From an uncultured Planctomycetota bacterium (lineage in GTDB: Bacteria; Planctomycetota; UBA1135; GCA-002686595): a stretch of DNA of 7,566 bases. The position numbers and the translations under genes are program-made. The DNA lies in NCBI GenBank assembly GCA_903829565.1, contig CAIKQM010000006.1, positions 1-7,566 on the forward strand. Direction: 5' to 3'. Of the stretch, positions 6,860 to 7,566 are shown piece after piece (position 1 is the first letter of the stretch; every line of letters begins with the position of its first letter). The notes below the pieces were generated by a model that was not told the origin of the DNA, made no database searches, and saw nothing but the letters and a program-made list of their open reading frames with translations.

Positions 6860-7314
6860 AGGTGCAGTCGTCGTATCGCAGCGGCTTCACGCTGTTGGAG
6901 TTGGCGCTGGCGCTGGTGGTGCTGACCATCGTCGCTTTGGTGGCGATTGCGCTGCACTTTGATCGACCGGAGATCAGCTTGGAGCGCGCAGCGCGCTTGT
7001 TGGCTGCGGACCTGCGCTTGGCGCAAACACGCGCCATCGTGGACGCTCGCGAGTCGAGTGTGGCCTTCGACCCGCAAGGGTTCGGCTGGACGCCGCAAGA
7101 GCCCGATGGGGATCTGCCGCCGCGGCGTTTGGACTCGGACGCGATCTTCGAAGGGGTGCGCTTGGCGCCCGGCTCGCTGCCTGCGCAGGGCCTGCTGGCC
7201 TTCGATGCGCGCGGCACGCCGTCTGCGGATGTGGCGCTGCAGTTGGAGTTCGACGGCCACACGCTGGTCGTCATCGTGAACCGCGCGCGCGCGGTCGTGC
7301 TCGACCCACGCTAG
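6856..7314 (+). CDS. GspH-like type II secretion / type IV pilus minor pseudopilin
   Basis: A 152-residue protein with a textbook prepilin N-terminus: short basic leader, then RSG|FTLLELALAL with cleavage expected after G10 and the conserved Glu at mature position 5 (E15), followed by a hydrophobic helix to about residue 34. The next helix, ERAARLLAADLRLAQTRAI (43-61), matches the GspH/FimT pattern of aligned R, A, L and Q residues. The C-terminal part shows LLAFDARGTPS (113-123) and a final beta hairpin, FDGHTLVVIVNRARAVVL (132-149), as in GspH/FimT. It would be processed by prepilin peptidase and inserted into a pseudopilus in the inner membrane. The start is GTG 6856, overlapping the previous stop by 4 nt (GTGA); more upstream starts would run through the preceding gene and spoil the short leader. 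The neighbouring GspG-like gene suggests the two products act together. Confidence 0.85.
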   Translation: MKVQSSYRSGFTLLELALALVVLTIVALVAIALHFDRPEISLERAARLLAADLRLAQTRAIVDARESSVAFDPQGFGWTPQEPDGDLPPRRLDSDAIFEGVRLAPGSLPAQGLLAFDARGTPSADVALQLEFDGHTLVVIVNRARAVVLDPR

Positions 7315-7336
7315 CTAGACCAGTACAGTTGTCGGC

Positions 7337-7566
7337 ATGTTCTCCGACAAGACCATCCTGGTCACAGGGGGTACAGGGTCTTTTGGGCACGCCTTCGTGC
7401 CGATGACTCTGGCCAAGTGGAATCCCAAGAAGCTCATCATCTTCTCGCGGGATGAGATGAAGCAATGGGAGATGGCGAAGAAGTTCGCGGGCGACTCACG
7501 CTTGCGCTTCTTCATTGGTGATGTGCGTGACCGCGAGCGCATGTATCGCGCGTTGGATGGCGTGGA
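7337..7566 (+). CDS. pseB: PseB-type UDP-N-acetylglucosamine 4,6-dehydratase, N-terminal part (partial)
   Basis: The first 76 codons before the window ends, all open. The protein starts MFSDKTILVTGGTGSFG, an extended-SDR Rossmann fold with the G-x-x-G-x-x-G nucleotide loop (GGTGSFG at 11-17), followed by NPKKLIIFSRDEMKQWEM (29-46), where the SRDE segment after beta-2 is typical of PseB-like inverting dehydratases, and RLRFFIGDVRDRERMYRAL (55-73), giving the D62 position of the NAD(P)-binding core. PseB converts UDP-GlcNAc to UDP-2-acetamido-2,6-dideoxy-beta-L-arabino-hexos-4-ulose, the first step of pseudaminic acid and related nonulosonate synthesis for glycosylation or surface polysaccharides. 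The catalytic Lys/Tyr region is outside the window. ATG 7337 lies 22 nt after the GspH-like stop; no ribosome binding site is evident. Other members of this dehydratase subfamily (for example CapE/WbpM-like) are possible, but the length and start look like PseB. Confidence 0.88.
   Translation, partial: MFSDKTILVTGGTGSFGHAFVPMTLAKWNPKKLIIFSRDEMKQWEMAKKFAGDSRLRFFIGDVRDRERMYRALDGV

Noticed and set aside
7311..7318. CTAGCTAG at the end of the GspH-like gene as a possible site
   Set aside because: CTAG is uncommon in many bacteria, but this one short palindrome covers the stop codon and has no partner; nothing further supports it.
1..7566. CRISPR arrays, tRNA or rRNA genes, insertion sequences, attachment sites
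   Set aside because: No regularly spaced repeats, no cloverleaf or rRNA-like sequence, no transposase or integrase motifs and no terminal inverted repeats were seen on reading both strands.

Overview
The window looks like a chromosomal segment of a high-GC Gram-negative bacterium. The outer membrane is implied by a TonB-dependent receptor and part of its energising complex. Coding sequence samples at roughly 58% GC on the left and over 70% on the right. Only one of the eight starts has a strong Shine-Dalgarno sequence, and at least four genes start with GTG. Together with the protein types (carboxypeptidase-like/TonB-receptor fusion, DUF3450, GspG/GspH-like pseudopilins), this suggests a planctomycete-like or similar lineage. 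That assignment is inference and only moderately likely.

Left half, minus strand (4280 down to 1): a co-directional transport operon. It begins with a large TonB-dependent outer-membrane receptor (1008 aa), then a DUF3450 periplasmic coiled-coil protein 24-30 nt downstream, then, 11 nt further on, the N-terminal 142 residues of a long ExbB/TolQ-like protein of the TtpC type, cut by the window edge. This order matches the accessory part of the TonB2-type systems known from Vibrio (DUF3450, TtpC, ExbB, ExbD, TonB, TPR protein). The missing exbB, exbD and tonB genes are expected beyond position 1.

Centre (4281-4490): a 210-nt divergent intergenic region, locally AT-richer, probably holding the promoters for both directions. 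No clear Fur box or strong sigma-70 promoter could be read.

Right half, plus strand (4491 to the end): five tightly packed genes. The first two overlap by 4 nt: a ferritin-like DUF455 protein with a complete set of di-iron ligands, and an uncharacterised ATP-grasp enzyme. After 42 nt comes a second overlapping pair, a GspG-like pseudopilin with a non-canonical N-terminus and a canonical GspH-like pseudopilin. After 22 nt comes the start of a PseB-type UDP-GlcNAc 4,6-dehydratase, cut by the window end.

The least explained element is the DUF455/ATP-grasp pair. It looks like a translationally coupled oxidase-plus-ligase module of unknown substrate. The rest resembles known families in a slightly unusual combination.
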